From positions 1 through 64,000 of the forward strand of contig NZ_JBDSWZ010000079.1 of the NCBI RefSeq assembly GCF_039926425.1: 64,000 nt of DNA, written 5' to 3'. The notes beneath the pieces are model-generated. The model worked only from the letters and a program-made list of their open reading frames with translations. It was not told the origin of the DNA and ran no database searches. The stretch is from Dokdonella_A sp039926425 (GTDB lineage Bacteria > Pseudomonadota > Gammaproteobacteria > Xanthomonadales > Rhodanobacteraceae). Every line of letters starts with the position of its first letter. The stretch's first letter is position 1. The translations under genes were made by a program, and so were the position numbers. Positions 25,406 to 34,614 of this stretch are shown one piece after another.

Positions 25406-26862
25406 AGTTCAACGCGGCATTCGCCCAGCGCTGGACCAAGCTCGGTCCGCAGTTCCTGCCGTTCGCCGATGCGGCGACGCCGGAGCTGCCACTGAAGCGC
25501 TTGCTGCGCCTGTCGCTGTTTCAGGTGTCGGTCGGGATGGCCATCGCACTGCTGGTCGGTACGCTCAACCGAGTGATGATCGTCGAGCTGCAGGTGTCGG
25601 CCAGCCTTGTCGGCCTGATGATTGCGCTGCCACTGGTGTTCGCGCCATTCCGGGCGATCATCGGCTTTCGCTCGGACACGCATCGCTCGGTGCTGGGCTG
25701 GCGGCGGGTGCCATACATCTGGTTCGGCTCGCTGCTGCAATTCGGCGGCCTCGCCATCATGCCGTTCGCGCTGATCGTGCTGTCCGGAGACACGAACGGC
25801 CCTGTCGTTTACGGCGAAATCGCGGCGGCATTCGCGTTCCTCCTGATCGGCGCAGGGCTGCACACCACGCAGACTGTCGGCCTCGCACTCGCGACGGATC
25901 TCGCACCGGACGCGTCGCGACCGAAAGTGGTCGCGCTGATGTGCACGATGCTGCTGCTCGGCGTCGCCTTCAGCTCGGTGATCTTCGGTTTGTTGCTGCA
26001 TGACTTCAGCCAGCTGCGCCTGATCAAGGTCGTGCAAGGGACTGCGGTGGTGACGATGATGCTCAACATCGCCGCGCTGTGGAAACAGGAAGTGCGCGAC
26101 CCCGCGCTCACGTCGCCGGATCGCGAACTTCCTTCATTCAGGGAATCGTGGCGCGAACTGCGCACCGACGATCTCGCGGTGCGACGACTCATCGCGCTGG
26201 GCATCGGCACGTTCGCATTCGGCATGCAGGACATCTTGCTGGAGCCGTATGGCGGTGAGGTGCTGAAGCTGTCGGTGGCGGCGACCACATTGCTCACCGC
26301 GATCCTCGCCGCAACCGGGCTCACGGGTTTCGTGATGGCCGCGCGTGCGATCGGCCGCGGCTTCGATGCCTACCGCATTGCCTGCCTCGGAACCCTCTCC
26401 GGCCTTGTCGGCATGACCGGCGTGGTGTTTTCAGCCCCGCTCCATTCCGTGCTGCTGTTCGCCATCGGCGTCGGCGGCATCGGTTTCGGCAGCGGCATGT
26501 TCGCGCACAGCACGCTGACCGTTGCGATGAAACTCGCGCCGAAAGGTCAGGTCGGCCTCGCAATCGGCATCTGGGGCGCAGTGCAGGCGACCTCGTCAGG
26601 CGTGGCCATCGCAATCAGTGGAGTCCTGCGGGACTCGATCAACAGCATCGCGCGCACCGGGGAGCTCGGCGTCGCGCTGAGCGGTCCGGCTACCGGATAT
26701 GGCGCGGTCTACAATCTCGAGATCATTCTTCTTTTCGCGACTCTCATCGCGATCGGTCCGCTGGTGCGCCTCTCGCGCCACGATGCACCGCTTTCGTTGT
26801 CCGCCGGCACGGTTCTGCCGGATTTCCAACTCAGTACGCAAAGCCGGGAGCTGGTCCCATGA
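25402..26862 (+). CDS. lhaA: Light-harvesting 1 assembly factor LhaA
   Basis: This 486-aa, roughly 12-helix protein of the PucC/BCD family is needed for assembly of the LH1 antenna in Rhodobacter (known). Typical motifs are VGTLNRVMIVELQVSASLVG, IIGFRSDTHRSVLGWRRVPYI, AFGMQDILLEPYGGEVLKL and GFGSGMFAHSTLTVAMKL. The ATG at 25402 overlaps the bchM stop by 4 bp, and its stop overlaps puhA by 4 bp, the standard bchM-lhaA-puhA layout. Confidence 0.94.
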   Translation: MKFNAAFAQRWTKLGPQFLPFADAATPELPLKRLLRLSLFQVSVGMAIALLVGTLNRVMIVELQVSASLVGLMIALPLVFAPFRAIIGFRSDTHRSVLGWRRVPYIWFGSLLQFGGLAIMPFALIVLSGDTNGPVVYGEIAAAFAFLLIGAGLHTTQTVGLALATDLAPDASRPKVVALMCTMLLLGVAFSSVIFGLLLHDFSQLRLIKVVQGTAVVTMMLNIAALWKQEVRDPALTSPDRELPSFRESWRELRTDDLAVRRLIALGIGTFAFGMQDILLEPYGGEVLKLSVAATTLLTAILAATGLTGFVMAARAIGRGFDAYRIACLGTLSGLVGMTGVVFSAPLHSVLLFAIGVGGIGFGSGMFAHSTLTVAMKLAPKGQVGLAIGIWGAVQATSSGVAIAISGVLRDSINSIARTGELGVALSGPATGYGAVYNLEIILLFATLIAIGPLVRLSRHDAPLSLSAGTVLPDFQLSTQSRELVP

Positions 26863-27632
26863 ATCAAGGCGCCATTACGTCATCGATCGACATCGCACAG
26901 GTCACCCTGTACCTCTTCTGGTTCTTTTTTGCCGGGCTTCTCTATTACCTGCGGCGCGAGGACAAGCGCGAGGGCTATCCGCTGGAGGAGGCGAACCCCG
27001 GTTCGCGCAAATCCATCGACGGATTCCCGGGGCGACCGACGCAGAAGATTTTCACCCTTCCTCACGGCGGTACGCGGATTCGGCCGGAGATCGGACCCGA
27101 TGACGCGAACAAGTCGCTCGATACCGCACCGACAGCATGGTGGACATCGGCGCCGATCGATCCGACCGGCAATCCGATGCTCGCAGGGGTAGGGCCCGGC
27201 GCGTGGGCAGACCGCCCGGACCATGCGGAACTCACCGTCGAAGGACTTCCGAAGATCGTCCCTCTGCGAGCGGATGCGGCCTATTCGCTTGATCGACGCG
27301 ATCCGGACCCGCGCGGCAACCCGGTACTTGGAGCCGATGGCGCTGTCGGCGGCACGATCGTCGACATCTGGGTCGACCGTTCCGAACGGCTGTTCCGCTA
27401 TCTGGAAGTCGAGGTGGCCGGCGGGCGACACGTGCTGCTGCCGGTGAATTTCACCAAGATCACCAACCGTGGCACGGTCAACGTGCGTTCGATCCTCGGC
27501 AGTCATTTCACCGACGTGCCGGGCCTGCGCAATCCGGAGCAGGTGACGATGCTGGAGGAGGAGAAAATCATGGCGTACTACGGCGCGGGAACACTGTACG
27601 CAAAGCCGTCGCGCCTGGGACCTCTGCTATGA
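26859..27632 (+). CDS. puhA: Photosynthetic reaction centre H subunit
   Basis: PuhA (257 aa) caps the cytoplasmic side of the type-II reaction centre and supports proton transfer to quinone B. One N-terminal membrane helix (VTLYLFWFFFAGLLYYL) precedes the hallmark RREDKREGYPLE. Next come FPGRPTQKIFTLPHGG and the beta-barrel PRC domain (DGAVGGTIVDIWVDRSE), then RHVLLPVNFTKI. It proves this organism uses a purple-bacterial reaction centre even though pufL and pufM are outside the window. Confidence 0.97.
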   Translation: MNQGAITSSIDIAQVTLYLFWFFFAGLLYYLRREDKREGYPLEEANPGSRKSIDGFPGRPTQKIFTLPHGGTRIRPEIGPDDANKSLDTAPTAWWTSAPIDPTGNPMLAGVGPGAWADRPDHAELTVEGLPKIVPLRADAAYSLDRRDPDPRGNPVLGADGAVGGTIVDIWVDRSERLFRYLEVEVAGGRHVLLPVNFTKITNRGTVNVRSILGSHFTDVPGLRNPEQVTMLEEEKIMAYYGAGTLYAKPSRLGPLL

Positions 27633-28297
27633 CGCACGAATCCGCGACCACAGTGAAGGAATTGCCGGAGGCACTGCCGCCGGGTGAGCACATCCTCTGG
27701 CAAGGTCGCCCCGAGTGGCGATCCCTGTATCGGCGCGCATACCACGGTCGAACGCTGGCGATCTATTTCGCTGTGCTGCTGGCATTGCGCGGCGCCACGG
27801 TTCTCTGGTTCGGCGGCACCGTCGGTGCGGCGGCGATCGCGATCCTCTGGTTGTTGCCAGCGGCCTTGTTCTCGCTTGGCGTTCTCGCCGTGCTCGCATG
27901 GCTGAGTGCGCGCGCGACCTGGTACACGATCACTGATCGTCGTGTGTGCATGCGGATTGGCGTTGTCCTCGAGATCACCTTCAACTTCCCGTTCCAGGTC
28001 ATCGATGCGGCGGGCTTGCACCAGTATCCCGATGGCAGCGGAGACATCCCGCTGATGTTCATGGACGGTGAGCAGATCGCCTATGCGCACCTGTGGCCGC
28101 ATGCGCGGCCATGGCGCCTTCGCAGGACCGAACCAATGATGCGTTGCGTTCCCGATGCCGCAAAGGTCGCCGAACTTCTCGCGGGTGCGATTCGCACGGC
28201 GATCAGTCCAGAAGCGCGCTCTTTCCGCGTGGCCTTCGATCACGCCAATCTGGATATCGACGCGCCCTCCGCCAACGCAACCGCCAGCGCGGCTTGA
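27629..28297 (+). CDS. puhB: Photosynthetic complex assembly protein PuhB
   Basis: PuhB (222 aa) assists reaction-centre assembly in Rhodobacter capsulatus. The sequence begins with a soluble stretch containing LPPGEHILWQGRPEW. Two adjacent membrane spans follow (IYFAVLLALRGATVLWF and IAILWLLPAALFSLGVLAVLAWL), then a PH-like domain with YTITDRRVCMRIGVVLEITFN and VIDAAGLHQYPDGSGDI. It overlaps puhA by 4 bp. Confidence 0.92.
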   Translation: MTHESATTVKELPEALPPGEHILWQGRPEWRSLYRRAYHGRTLAIYFAVLLALRGATVLWFGGTVGAAAIAILWLLPAALFSLGVLAVLAWLSARATWYTITDRRVCMRIGVVLEITFNFPFQVIDAAGLHQYPDGSGDIPLMFMDGEQIAYAHLWPHARPWRLRRTEPMMRCVPDAAKVAELLAGAIRTAISPEARSFRVAFDHANLDIDAPSANATASAA

Positions 28298-28311
28298 CCT
28301 GCGGAGTTTTC

Positions 28312-28857
28312 ATGAGCGAACACGGCCACAACGCACAATTCCCGAAGCTGCCGCTGTACACGGCAGCCGCGCTGATCGTTACGACGCTGATACTGGTGAC
28401 CATCACCCGGCTCACCGGTTTCGGCGATCTTCGGACACCGCAGACAGCCATCGTCAGCGAACGCGACCTGCGTTTTCAGGACATGCAGGATGGAGGCATC
28501 ACCGTCATCGATGCGTCCACCCAGCAGGTGGTCGAACAGGTAGCGCCGGGAACCAATGGATTTCTTCGGGGCACGCTGCGCGGACTCGCACGCGAGCGGA
28601 AGCGCGAGGGAATCGGCCCGGACATCGCGTTCCGGCTCACCGGCCGCAGCGACGGCCGATTGTTGCTCGAAGATCCTGCAACCAGACGCCTGATCGATCT
28701 CGGCTCTTTTGGCCCGACCAATGCGGCAGTCTTTGCTCGCTTGTTGCTCGAACAGCCGAAGGGCACCGCTCCCGTGACGGCCACTGCGCCCGCGATGCCC
28801 GGGACGCCGCTCGCGTCGCTTGGAGCGGATGCGGCCGGCGTTGCTGGCCAACCTTGA
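28312..28857 (+). CDS. puhC: Photosynthetic complex assembly protein PuhC
   Basis: PuhC (181 aa) is a membrane-anchored factor affecting LH1-reaction centre assembly. It has one N-terminal hydrophobic helix (YTAAALIVTTLILVTITRL), then RDLRFQDMQDGGITVIDA and GFLRGTLRGLARERKREGIG, the most conserved parts of the family. The ATG at 28312 has GGAG at 28302-28305 and is 14 bp after the puhB stop. The C-terminal 25 residues are Ala/Pro-rich and probably disordered. Confidence 0.88.
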   Translation: MSEHGHNAQFPKLPLYTAAALIVTTLILVTITRLTGFGDLRTPQTAIVSERDLRFQDMQDGGITVIDASTQQVVEQVAPGTNGFLRGTLRGLARERKREGIGPDIAFRLTGRSDGRLLLEDPATRRLIDLGSFGPTNAAVFARLLLEQPKGTAPVTATAPAMPGTPLASLGADAAGVAGQP

Positions 28858-28882
28858 ACCATCATCCCGAGGAGAGTCCGCC

Positions 28883-29947
28883 ATGACCGCCACCGTCGCC
28901 GGACGCACGCCCAACGAATCCACCCAGCGCGCGCAACAGGACACCCTGCTGTCGCCGCGTTTCTACACGACCGATTTCGCGGCGATGGATCGCATCGACG
29001 TCAGTGCGGTCCGCGGCCAGTGGGATTCGCTGATCGCCGAATTCGAAGCCGACGTCAACGCGGTGCATTTCCAGCGCCCGGCCAATCTCGACAAGGATTA
29101 TTCGCACCTTCCCGAAGGCCTCTACCAGGAATTCGTCGACTTCATGATCAGCTCGGTGACCGCCGAGTTTTCCGGCTGCGTGCTGTACACGGACATCAAG
29201 AAGAAGACCACCAATCCTGATATCCAGGCGCTGTTCGGGTACATGGCCCGTGATGAAGCGCGCCATGCGGGTTTCATCAACCAGTGGTTGAAGGACTTCG
29301 GCATCGCCGTCGATCTCGGCTTCCTGACGCGCGCTAAGAAATACAAGTACTTCAGCCCGAAATTCATCTTCTACGCAACATACCTGTCGGAGAAGATCGG
29401 CTACGCACGCTACATCACGATCTTCCGTCAGATCGAAAAGCATCCGGAGTTGCGCTTCCACCCGATCTTCCAGTGGTTCGATCGGTGGTGCAACGATGAA
29501 TTCCGCCACGGTGAAGCATTTGCGCTGCTGATGCGCGCAAACCCGAAGCTGCTCGGCGGCGTGAACAAGTTGTGGATCCGCTTCTTCCTTCTCGCAGTGT
29601 TCGCGACGATGTACGTGCGCGACCACGAGCGCGTCGAGTTGTACAAGGCGTTCGACATGGACCCGACCGATTACGATTTCACCGTCTTCCGCATCACCAG
29701 CGAGATTTCGCGACAGGTGTTTCCGCTCACGGTCAACATCGATGATCCGCGCTTTCGCGCATGCCTCGACAGGCTGCTCAAGATCAACCAGCAATATGCC
29801 GCAGCCAAGGCGGCCGGTGGCTTCCTCAACAAGCTCAAGGGCGTCACGCTCGCCGCGCGCGCCGCGCTCACGTTCGGACGCCTGTATCTCCTGCCCACGC
29901 ATTCCCACGCGTTGCCGACGGACGTGCGCCTGGCGCCGGCCTGGTGA
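28883..29947 (+). CDS. acsF: Aerobic Mg-protoporphyrin IX monomethyl ester cyclase AcsF
   Basis: AcsF (354 aa) is the diiron oxygenase that forms the fifth ring of bacteriochlorophyll using O2. The di-iron ligand motifs are visible: YMARDEARHAGFINQ and WCNDEFRHGEAFALLMRANP. SSVTAEFSGCVLYTDIKKK also fits the family. The ATG at 28883 has GGAG 8 bp upstream and lies 25 bp after puhC. The anaerobic cyclase BchE is not in this window. AcsF inside the puh operon is the arrangement of many aerobic phototrophs. Confidence 0.96.
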   Translation: MTATVAGRTPNESTQRAQQDTLLSPRFYTTDFAAMDRIDVSAVRGQWDSLIAEFEADVNAVHFQRPANLDKDYSHLPEGLYQEFVDFMISSVTAEFSGCVLYTDIKKKTTNPDIQALFGYMARDEARHAGFINQWLKDFGIAVDLGFLTRAKKYKYFSPKFIFYATYLSEKIGYARYITIFRQIEKHPELRFHPIFQWFDRWCNDEFRHGEAFALLMRANPKLLGGVNKLWIRFFLLAVFATMYVRDHERVELYKAFDMDPTDYDFTVFRITSEISRQVFPLTVNIDDPRFRACLDRLLKINQQYAAAKAAGGFLNKLKGVTLAARAALTFGRLYLLPTHSHALPTDVRLAPAW

Positions 29948-30834
29948 GCGCGCCCGTGTCGCTATCGAACCATGTGGCGCCGATCGCGTTCACGCTGTTC
30001 CTGTGGTGGTTCAGCACGGGGGCGATCCTGTACCTCGACGGATTGCGCCCACGGACGTTCCGCTGGAGTCTCGGAGCCGCAAGTGTGGTGGCACTCGGAG
30101 CGCTGTACGCGTTACGGGTAACGTCCGAGGACACGAGTGCCAGCGCGATGTATTGCGCCTTCACCTGCACGATCCTGATCTGGGGCTGGGTGGAAATGGC
30201 GTTCCTGATGGGATTCGTCACCGGCCCACGCACGAGCCCATGCCCCGCCGGTGCACGCGGTTGGCGACGTGCCGGATTCGCCTTTGAAACCATCGCATAC
30301 CATGAAATCGCGCTGCTGATTGCCGGCGTGATTATTGCCATCATCACGTGGGAAGCGCCGAATCTTCTCGGCCTGCACAGCTTTGCGGTGTTATGGATTT
30401 CGCGGCAGAGCACAAAACTCAACTTGTTCCTCGGAGTACGCAATCTCAGCGAGGAATTCCTGCCCACCCATCTGCGTTATCTCGAATCGTATTTCACACG
30501 CAGCCCGATGAACCTGCTGTTCCCGCTTTCGGTAAGTGCCGGAACCTGCGGCGCCGCGTTGCTGTGGAATGCGGCGCTCGCGGACGGCATCGCTGCGTCG
30601 ACGTCGATCTCGTTGAGCTTTCTTGCAACGCTGCTCACTCTGGCCTTGCTGGAGCACTGGTTCTTGGTGGCACCGATCAACGTGTCGGCGTTGTGGAACT
30701 GGAGTCTCGGCAATCGGGTTTCCCAGGACGTGACCACCGATCCCACGTACAAGCCGGATTCCAGCATGCGGGTGACGACGGCGCTGTCGGACGAAAGCAG
30801 TGCGCAAACCGAGCTGTGCCATTCGAGGCTGTAA
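29944..30834 (+). CDS. puhE: Photosynthetic complex assembly protein PuhE
   Basis: PuhE (296 aa, DUF3623 family) is a predicted seven-helix membrane protein that follows acsF in photosynthesis clusters; in Rhodobacter it modulates bacteriochlorophyll production. Recognisable segments are FLWWFSTGAILYLDGL, FTCTILIWGWVEMAFLMGFV, FETIAYHEIALLIAG and LWISRQSTKLNLFLGVRNL. The start is a GTG overlapping the acsF stop by 4 bp. It is the last photosynthesis gene in the window. Confidence 0.92.
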   Translation: MSAPVSLSNHVAPIAFTLFLWWFSTGAILYLDGLRPRTFRWSLGAASVVALGALYALRVTSEDTSASAMYCAFTCTILIWGWVEMAFLMGFVTGPRTSPCPAGARGWRRAGFAFETIAYHEIALLIAGVIIAIITWEAPNLLGLHSFAVLWISRQSTKLNLFLGVRNLSEEFLPTHLRYLESYFTRSPMNLLFPLSVSAGTCGAALLWNAALADGIAASTSISLSFLATLLTLALLEHWFLVAPINVSALWNWSLGNRVSQDVTTDPTYKPDSSMRVTTALSDESSAQTELCHSRL

Positions 30835-31366
30835 ATCGGGCAGCACGACGACGCGACTGCGCGAGCTTTCCTGCGAGGAATGAGGTTTGGCCACCTCGGC
30901 TGAGATCGTCCTGACCGGAATTTGAATACGTTGCGTGCAGTTCATCGAACAGCGCACATTCTGTCTGACCATGTCGTCATTGCATTCGAGCAAGGAACGT
31001 ATCGCGCAGTCGAGTCGTGCTCGTGTGCTTCAACGCTGTTTCTGGATGTTTGAAGGCGACAACAGCTTGCTGCTCGAGAGTCGTGCATCCGTTGTCCCCC
31101 ACGTGTCCACCGCAATCGCTTGCCTCATCGACTATGGTCCGGAACGGATCCGGCCAAGCGCGACGTGCTCTCGTTCGTACCCACGCGTGAACTTCCCATT
31201 TGTCGACGCTTCGTGCGCTCTGTCGACCGTATCGCGCCGGCGTTGCGGACGCACGCGCTTGAATCTGGCGTCCCTTTTCCCGCTTGTCAAAGACGCGACG
31301 TTCCTGCGCCCTCGCAGTCCGATCCCGTTCCCGGTATTCCATGCAAGGTCGTCGAGGTCAAATCGT
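30835..31366. other. Intergenic region at the right end of the photosynthesis cluster
   Basis: This 532-bp stretch has no ORF I can support on either strand. Base composition is less GC-rich in parts than the flanking operon. I found no convincing terminator hairpin with a T-run for the superoperon, no PpsR-type site and no mobile-element remnant. It marks the boundary between photosynthesis genes and other chromosomal genes. Confidence 0.5.
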
Positions 31367-32926
31367 ATGAAAACCCGATCACATGTCCTGACCCATACGC
31401 TGGCAAGCCTCTTGGGGCTAGCGAGTACATGCTCGGCATTGGCCGCCCCGACGGCGTCCGCATCGGCGCTCATCGAGAAAGGACGGTATCTCGCGCAAGC
31501 CGGAGATTGCGTGGCCTGCCACACGAAGAAGGGGGGTGCGCCATTGGCCGGGGGTCGCGCGCTCGACACACCGTTCGGGCCGCTCATCAGTCCCAATATC
31601 ACGCCCGACAAGGATACCGGCATCGGCAATTGGTCGGACGACGATTTCTACCGCCTCATGCACGAGGGCATCGGCAAGCAAGGGGAATATATTTATCCGG
31701 TGATGCCATTTCCCTGGTACACGATCGTCACGCGCGACGATGCGCTCGCCATCAAGGCGTATCTTTTTTCCATACCTCCGGTCCATTCCCCGCGTCCGGA
31801 GAACACGCTGTCGTTTCCTTTCAGTATCCGCAGTTCCCTGCTCGCCTGGCGCCAGGCGTTCTTCAAGCCGACTGATTTCCAGGGAGATCCGCAGCAGAGC
31901 GAGCAGGTCAATCGCGGTTCGTATCTGGTCAACGGCCTCGCGCATTGCGGCGAATGCCACAACGCGCGGCCGATCGCTGGCACGTCGCGCTGGCGCGAGC
32001 CTCTGGCAGGTGGAACGATCCAGAACTGGTATGCGCCAAATATTTCCTCGGACATGCGCAGCGGCATTGGTGCGTGGTCGAACGGCGATCTGGTTTCCTT
32101 CCTGAAGACGGGCACGGCACCTGGAAAAGGCGTCGCGGTTGGGCCAATGGCAGAGACGGTCCACAGCCTTTCGCATCTGACAGACGGGGATCTCGCGGCG
32201 ATCGCGGCGTATCTGAAAACCACACCACCGGTCGCTGAAACGGCTCAGCAGTCCGACCCCGCGCAACCGTTCGAGCGCGGTTCACGGACCTATCTGGATC
32301 ATTGTGCGTCGTGCCACGGGGTGGACGGCGAAGGACTCGCGGGGGTCGTCCCAGCGCTCAAGGACAATGGCGCTGTTCTCGCCGCCGGCCCGCAGAACGT
32401 GATCAGCGTGGTGCTCGGCGGACTGCAGGCGAATGGAACCCTCGCCCCGATGCCGGCGATCGGCTCCGCCATGAGCGACGGCGACGTTGCAGACGTCACC
32501 AACTACGTGCGCCAGGCCTGGTCGCAGAAAGCTCCGGCAACAGCGACCAACGCGATGGCGTTCGATTTGCGAGCCCAGGTCGACGGTCTACTCAATGCCG
32601 CACCCCGCACAGGCTGCCCACCCGTCGCAAACGCAGAACTCGTGAAGGCACTCGGCACCGCCACCTACAGGACACAATTGTCGGCGGTCACGGATGCCGG
32701 TATGTACCAACAAACCGGTCAGCTCGTCGCGCAGTTGAGGAAATCGAACAGAGCGGTACCTGATGCAGACCTCATCAACGGATTGACAGCGGCCTACTGC
32801 CCGATCGTCCGCGCAGACCCCGAGCTCGACCAGAATGCGAAAGCGCTCAAAATCGGCCGGTTTGCGAACTATGTCTATATGGCAGTTGCCGGGGGTCCGG
32901 AAGCGAAGATGCATGCGAAAAAGTGA
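31367..32926 (+). CDS. Exported triheme cytochrome c with C-terminal extension
   Basis: The 519-aa protein has a signal peptide (cleavage near ALAAPTA) and three CxxCH haem sites: CVACH (48-52), CGECH (194-198) and CASCH (313-317), each with plausible downstream methionines. The three-domain layout matches cytochrome subunits of membrane-bound alcohol, aldehyde or gluconate dehydrogenases, which pass periplasmic electrons to quinone or an oxidase. About 120 extra residues follow the third domain (from about 400), and no dehydrogenase subunit is adjacent. The ATG at 31367 is chosen because it begins the signal peptide; the upstream open frame looks non-coding. A role in photosynthetic electron supply is possible but unproven. 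Confidence 0.85.
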   Translation: MKTRSHVLTHTLASLLGLASTCSALAAPTASASALIEKGRYLAQAGDCVACHTKKGGAPLAGGRALDTPFGPLISPNITPDKDTGIGNWSDDDFYRLMHEGIGKQGEYIYPVMPFPWYTIVTRDDALAIKAYLFSIPPVHSPRPENTLSFPFSIRSSLLAWRQAFFKPTDFQGDPQQSEQVNRGSYLVNGLAHCGECHNARPIAGTSRWREPLAGGTIQNWYAPNISSDMRSGIGAWSNGDLVSFLKTGTAPGKGVAVGPMAETVHSLSHLTDGDLAAIAAYLKTTPPVAETAQQSDPAQPFERGSRTYLDHCASCHGVDGEGLAGVVPALKDNGAVLAAGPQNVISVVLGGLQANGTLAPMPAIGSAMSDGDVADVTNYVRQAWSQKAPATATNAMAFDLRAQVDGLLNAAPRTGCPPVANAELVKALGTATYRTQLSAVTDAGMYQQTGQLVAQLRKSNRAVPDADLINGLTAAYCPIVRADPELDQNAKALKIGRFANYVYMAVAGGPEAKMHAKK

Positions 32927-33032
32927 TCCGCCTCCACAGCCCTGTAGGTTGCAGCAATGGTGCTTTCCGTCTTCGGGCTGAAGGGCGATCCTGGCGGAAT
33001 CGGCGAAACGCCGGATGACCGTCGAAACCCGA

Positions 33033-34508
33033 TCAAAGCCCGCCGGCAGCCTGTGCCACGGCGCGAAAAAGCGCTCTTCCCTTGTTCATCGTCTCTTCCC
33101 ACTCGGTCGTCGGATCCGAATCGTAGACGACACCGCCGCCAGCCTGAACGTATAGACGGCCGTCCTGGATCACCGCGGTGCGGATCGCGATCGCGGTGTC
33201 GGCGTCGCCCCACCAGCCGATGTAGCCGATCGCTCCGGCATAGATGTTGCGCTTGTGCGGCTCCAGCTGCTGGATGATCTCGATCGCGCGGATCTTCGGC
33301 GCGCCACTCACCGTTCCAGCGGGGAATGTCGCCTTCAGCACGTCCATGTAGGAGAGCCCGTCGCGCAGCTCACCTTCGACCTGGCTGACGATGTGCATCA
33401 CGTGTGAATACCGTTCGATGATGAAACTTTCGGTGAGCTTCACGCTGCCAGTCTTGCTCACGCGGCCGACGTCGTTGCGACCGAGGTCGATCAGCATCAG
33501 GTGCTCGGCGCGCTCCTTCGCATCGCCGAGCAGTTCCTGCTCGAGCGCGAGATCCTCTTCCGGCGTTTTTCCGCGCGGACGCGTTCCCGCGATCGGCCGC
33601 ACCACGACTTTGCCTTCTTTCAGGCGGACGAGAATCTCGGGCGACGAGCCGACGATCTGGGTCTTGCCGAGGTCGACAAAGTACATGTACGGAGACGGAT
33701 TGAGCGCGCGCAGTGCCCGGTACACGTCGACCGGTCGCGCGCGGAATGCGACGGACAGACGCTGCGATGGAACGACCTGGAAAATGTCCCCGGCGCGAAT
33801 GTATTCCTTCGCCTTCTCGACCAGCGCCTCGTATTCCGCGCGCGTGAAACTCGATTCGAAATCGGTCTCCTCCAGCGCCTTCGGATCGGGCACGTCCGGA
33901 TAGCCGGAGCCGGAATGACGCAACCGGAACGCCAGTTCATCGAGCCGACGACGGGCCCGCGCAAGCGCCTGCGGCTGCGCCGGATCGGCGTGCACGATCA
34001 GGTACAGCCGTCCCTTGAGGTTGTCGAAGACGGCGACCTCTTCGCTCAGCATCAGCAGCGCATCTGGCGTGCCGAGTTCGTCGCGCTGGTCGTCGCGCGC
34101 CAGGCGCGGCTCGATCCAGCCCACGGTCTCGAAACCGAAGTGGCCGACCAGCCCGCCGCTGAAGGCCGGCAGCCCGGGCAGCTGCGGAACCTTGAACGCC
34201 GTGCGCAGGCGCTCGATTTCCGCAAGCGGATCGGCGAGCGTGCGCGTTTCGACCACCTCGCCGAGATCCTCGACGGTCAGCGTGTTTCCGCGCAGCACGT
34301 AGACGCGCCGGCACGGCAGGCCAATGATCGAATGCCGGCCCCACATCGCGCCGCCCTCGACCGATTCGAACAGGTACGCATACGGCGCGTCGGCGAGCTT
34401 GAGATACACCGACAACGGCGTGTCGAGGTCGGACAGCACCTCGCGCACCACCGGAATGCGGTTGTAGCCCTGCGCGGCGAGCGCGTTGAAGTCGTCCTGG
34501 GAAATCAT
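33033..34508 (-). CDS. trpE: Anthranilate synthase component I
   Basis: TrpE (491 aa) makes anthranilate from chorismate, the first step of tryptophan synthesis, with TrpG supplying ammonia. The chorismate-binding domain shows IVGSSPEILVRLKEGKVVVRPIAGTRPRG in pieces, LIDLGRNDVGRVSKTGSVKL and TFPAGTVSGAPKIRAIEII, plus the final YVQAGGGVVYDSDP. The ATG at 34508 gives the normal length; the frame is open upstream without homology. No trp operon partners are adjacent. Confidence 0.95.
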   Translation of the reverse strand: MISQDDFNALAAQGYNRIPVVREVLSDLDTPLSVYLKLADAPYAYLFESVEGGAMWGRHSIIGLPCRRVYVLRGNTLTVEDLGEVVETRTLADPLAEIERLRTAFKVPQLPGLPAFSGGLVGHFGFETVGWIEPRLARDDQRDELGTPDALLMLSEEVAVFDNLKGRLYLIVHADPAQPQALARARRRLDELAFRLRHSGSGYPDVPDPKALEETDFESSFTRAEYEALVEKAKEYIRAGDIFQVVPSQRLSVAFRARPVDVYRALRALNPSPYMYFVDLGKTQIVGSSPEILVRLKEGKVVVRPIAGTRPRGKTPEEDLALEQELLGDAKERAEHLMLIDLGRNDVGRVSKTGSVKLTESFIIERYSHVMHIVSQVEGELRDGLSYMDVLKATFPAGTVSGAPKIRAIEIIQQLEPHKRNIYAGAIGYIGWWGDADTAIAIRTAVIQDGRLYVQAGGGVVYDSDPTTEWEETMNKGRALFRAVAQAAGGL

Positions 34509-34614
34509 CAATGAGCGGTGTGCGGGACAAGGCCGGCGACGATAGCAAGCTTGCGTGGCCTGCGTCTGCCGCGAACCATCGTCCGCATGCCGGGCAAACC
34601 GGCATCGGCATCGG

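Noticed and set aside
30935..31366. Extended N-terminus of the triheme cytochrome
   Set aside because: The in-frame upstream sequence lacks homology and would bury the signal peptide; the ATG at 31367 is the sensible start.
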